Below, one piece after another: positions 53,557-54,612 of a stretch of DNA of 54,612 bases (position 1 is the first letter of the stretch; every line of letters begins with the position of its first letter). Origin of the DNA: an uncultured Agromyces sp. (GTDB lineage Bacteria > Actinomycetota > Actinomycetes > Actinomycetales > Microbacteriaceae); the NCBI GenBank assembly GCA_913053875.1, contig CAJXGN010000019.1, positions 1 to 54,612 on the forward strand, in the 5' to 3' direction. A program made the position numbers and the translations under genes. A model generated the notes under the pieces. The model did no database searches and was not told the DNA's origin. It worked only from the letters and a program-made list of their open reading frames with translations.

Positions 53557-54612
53557 GTGGAGCACGCAGACCTCACCCGCACCCCGACCGCACCGGGGGC
53601 GCCGTCGCGCGCGGGCGGCGCCGCGACCGACGTCGACGGGCTGCTCCTCGACCCCGCGCAGCGACGCGTCGTCGAACTGGCGGAGGGGCGCTCGGCCGCC
53701 GTGCTCGGCGCGCCGGGCACGGGCAAGACCACGCTCGCGGTCGAGGTGGTCGCCGACCGCGTGCTCGGCCGCGCGTACGCGCCCGAGCACGTCCTGGTGC
53801 TCGTCTCGAGCCGCCGCGCGGCGACCGCGCTGCGCGACCGCATCGCGTTGCGCCTCGGCGTGCCGACGAACGGGCCGCTCGCGCGCACGGCGAACTCGGT
53901 CGCCTTCCAGGTCGTGCGCGGCGCGCTCGCCGACGCCGACCCGACGCTGCTGACCGGCGGCGAGCACGACCGCATCATCGCCGAGCTCATCGACGGTTCG
54001 ATCGAGGACGCCACCGGGCCCGCGTGGCCCGAGTCGCTCGGCCCCGAGGTGCGGCGTCTCCGCGGCTTCCGCACCGAGCTGCGCGACCTGTTGATGCGCG
54101 CGACCGAGCACGGCATCGCCCCCGACGACCTGCGCCGGCTGGGCGCGAGCGCCGGCGTGCCCGCGTGGGCGGCGGCGGCCGACTTCGCCGAGGAGTACGC
54201 CGAGGTGAAGGACCAGTTCCGCGACGCGCGATTCGACGCGGCCGAGCTGCTCGCGTTCGGTGCCGCGGTCGTGGGCGAGAGCGTGCGCGAGCCCGAGGCG
54301 CTCGCGGCGCTGGGGTCGCTCGCCGAGGCGCGCTGCATCGTCGTCGACGACGCGCAGGATGCCACGGAGGGCACGATCGCCCTGCTGCGCGCGTTCGTGC
54401 GGCGCGGTGCATCCGTCGTCGCCCTCGGCGACCCCGACGTGGCCGCGAACGCGTTCCGCGGCGGGCGCGCCGACCTGCTCGGCGGATTGGGTCCGGCGCT
54501 CGGCGTGGCCGACGTCGAGCAGGTCGTGCTCGGGCACGTGCGGCGCGGGCGGCCGGCGATCCACGAGGTCGTGCGCGCGGCGACGAGCCGCATCGGCACC
54601 GCGCTCGGCGGG
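53557..54612 (+). CDS. UvrD/RecB-type ATP-dependent helicase, probably AdnA-like (3' end cut by window)
   Basis: At least 352 residues of a superfamily I helicase are present. After a hydrophilic lead of about 25 residues come the Q-like start LLLDPAQRRVVEL, Walker A GAPGTGKTT, motif Ia VLVSSRRAATALRDRI and a helical 1B domain. Motif II is CIVVDDAQDAT and motif III ALGDPDVAANAFRGG. Motif II reads DDAQ, not the DEFQ of UvrD, a variation I associate with the actinobacterial AdnAB break-resection nucleases. The DUF3107 and ferritin-like neighbours support AdnA. The nuclease domain would lie beyond the window, so the assignment is an inference. Confidence 0.85.
   Translation, partial: MEHADLTRTPTAPGAPSRAGGAATDVDGLLLDPAQRRVVELAEGRSAAVLGAPGTGKTTLAVEVVADRVLGRAYAPEHVLVLVSSRRAATALRDRIALRLGVPTNGPLARTANSVAFQVVRGALADADPTLLTGGEHDRIIAELIDGSIEDATGPAWPESLGPEVRRLRGFRTELRDLLMRATEHGIAPDDLRRLGASAGVPAWAAAADFAEEYAEVKDQFRDARFDAAELLAFGAAVVGESVREPEALAALGSLAEARCIVVDDAQDATEGTIALLRAFVRRGASVVALGDPDVAANAFRGGRADLLGGLGPALGVADVEQVVLGHVRRGRPAIHEVVRAATSRIGTALGG

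Overview
This is a high-GC actinobacterial chromosome segment. The signs are codon use strongly biased to G or C in third positions, many GTG starts, actinobacterial families (DUF3117, DUF3107, the 7Fe ferredoxin FdxA next to a DapC-type aminotransferase, TatB, the Mrp/DUF1003/MgtE-N cluster) and the type of its oligopeptide transporter. Together they fit Microbacteriaceae, with Agromyces or a relative as a reasonable guess. I see no rRNA, tRNA, CRISPR array, transposase, integrase or phage gene. Coding density is very high: the longest gap between genes is about 265 bases (7437-7701), so nothing over 300 bases is gene-free. The first gene (1-2656) and the last gene (53557-54612) are cut by the window edges.

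Layout. 1-6458 (minus strand): a tandemly duplicated two-gene unit, each copy a small very basic protein followed by a large ATP-binding LuxR-family (LAL) regulator. 6633-7436: a CPBP/CAAX-type membrane protease. 7702-14733: an oligopeptide ABC transporter (lipoprotein binding protein, two permeases, fused double ATPase) split by a minus-strand PH-domain gene; the first permease carries a large extra membrane insertion. 14753-21840: two giant FtsX-like permeases and two ATPases, translationally coupled. 21891-24896: the translational GTPase TypA and an M23 cell-wall peptidase. 24907-29606: enoyl-CoA hydratase, a lipoprotein, a DUF6113-like membrane protein, FdxA, DapC and citrate synthase. 29710-35710: a penicillin-acylase-family hydrolase, then DapD and DapE back to back (lysine/diaminopimelate pathway) and a PIG-V-like mannosyltransferase.

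35828-46862 resembles the M. tuberculosis Rv1211-Rv1234 neighbourhood as I remember it: DUF3117, O-methyltransferase, TatB, then a lipoprotein/Mrp/DUF1003/MgtE-N-CBS operon, a divergent general-stress-like protein and a PGPGW protein. An aldehyde dehydrogenase, a GPH-type transporter and a sphingosine-phosphate-lyase-like PLP enzyme sit inside this block. The sigE-rseA-htrA genes expected between the methyltransferase and tatB are absent. 46859-54612 holds aminopeptidase P, an exo/endonuclease/phosphatase-fold protein, a PHP phosphoesterase, a DEAD-box RNA helicase, a ferritin-like protein, a small membrane protein, DUF3107 and the start of a UvrD/RecB-type helicase that is probably AdnA-like.

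Two modes of expression are visible. Genes such as the LAL regulators, the peptide-binding protein, typA, fdxA and gltA have Shine-Dalgarno sequences. At least a dozen others have a TANNNT (or near) -10 element ending 6-7 bases before the start codon, with no Shine-Dalgarno, which is the signature of leaderless mRNAs. All functional statements are read from sequence motifs and family knowledge; no database search was run.
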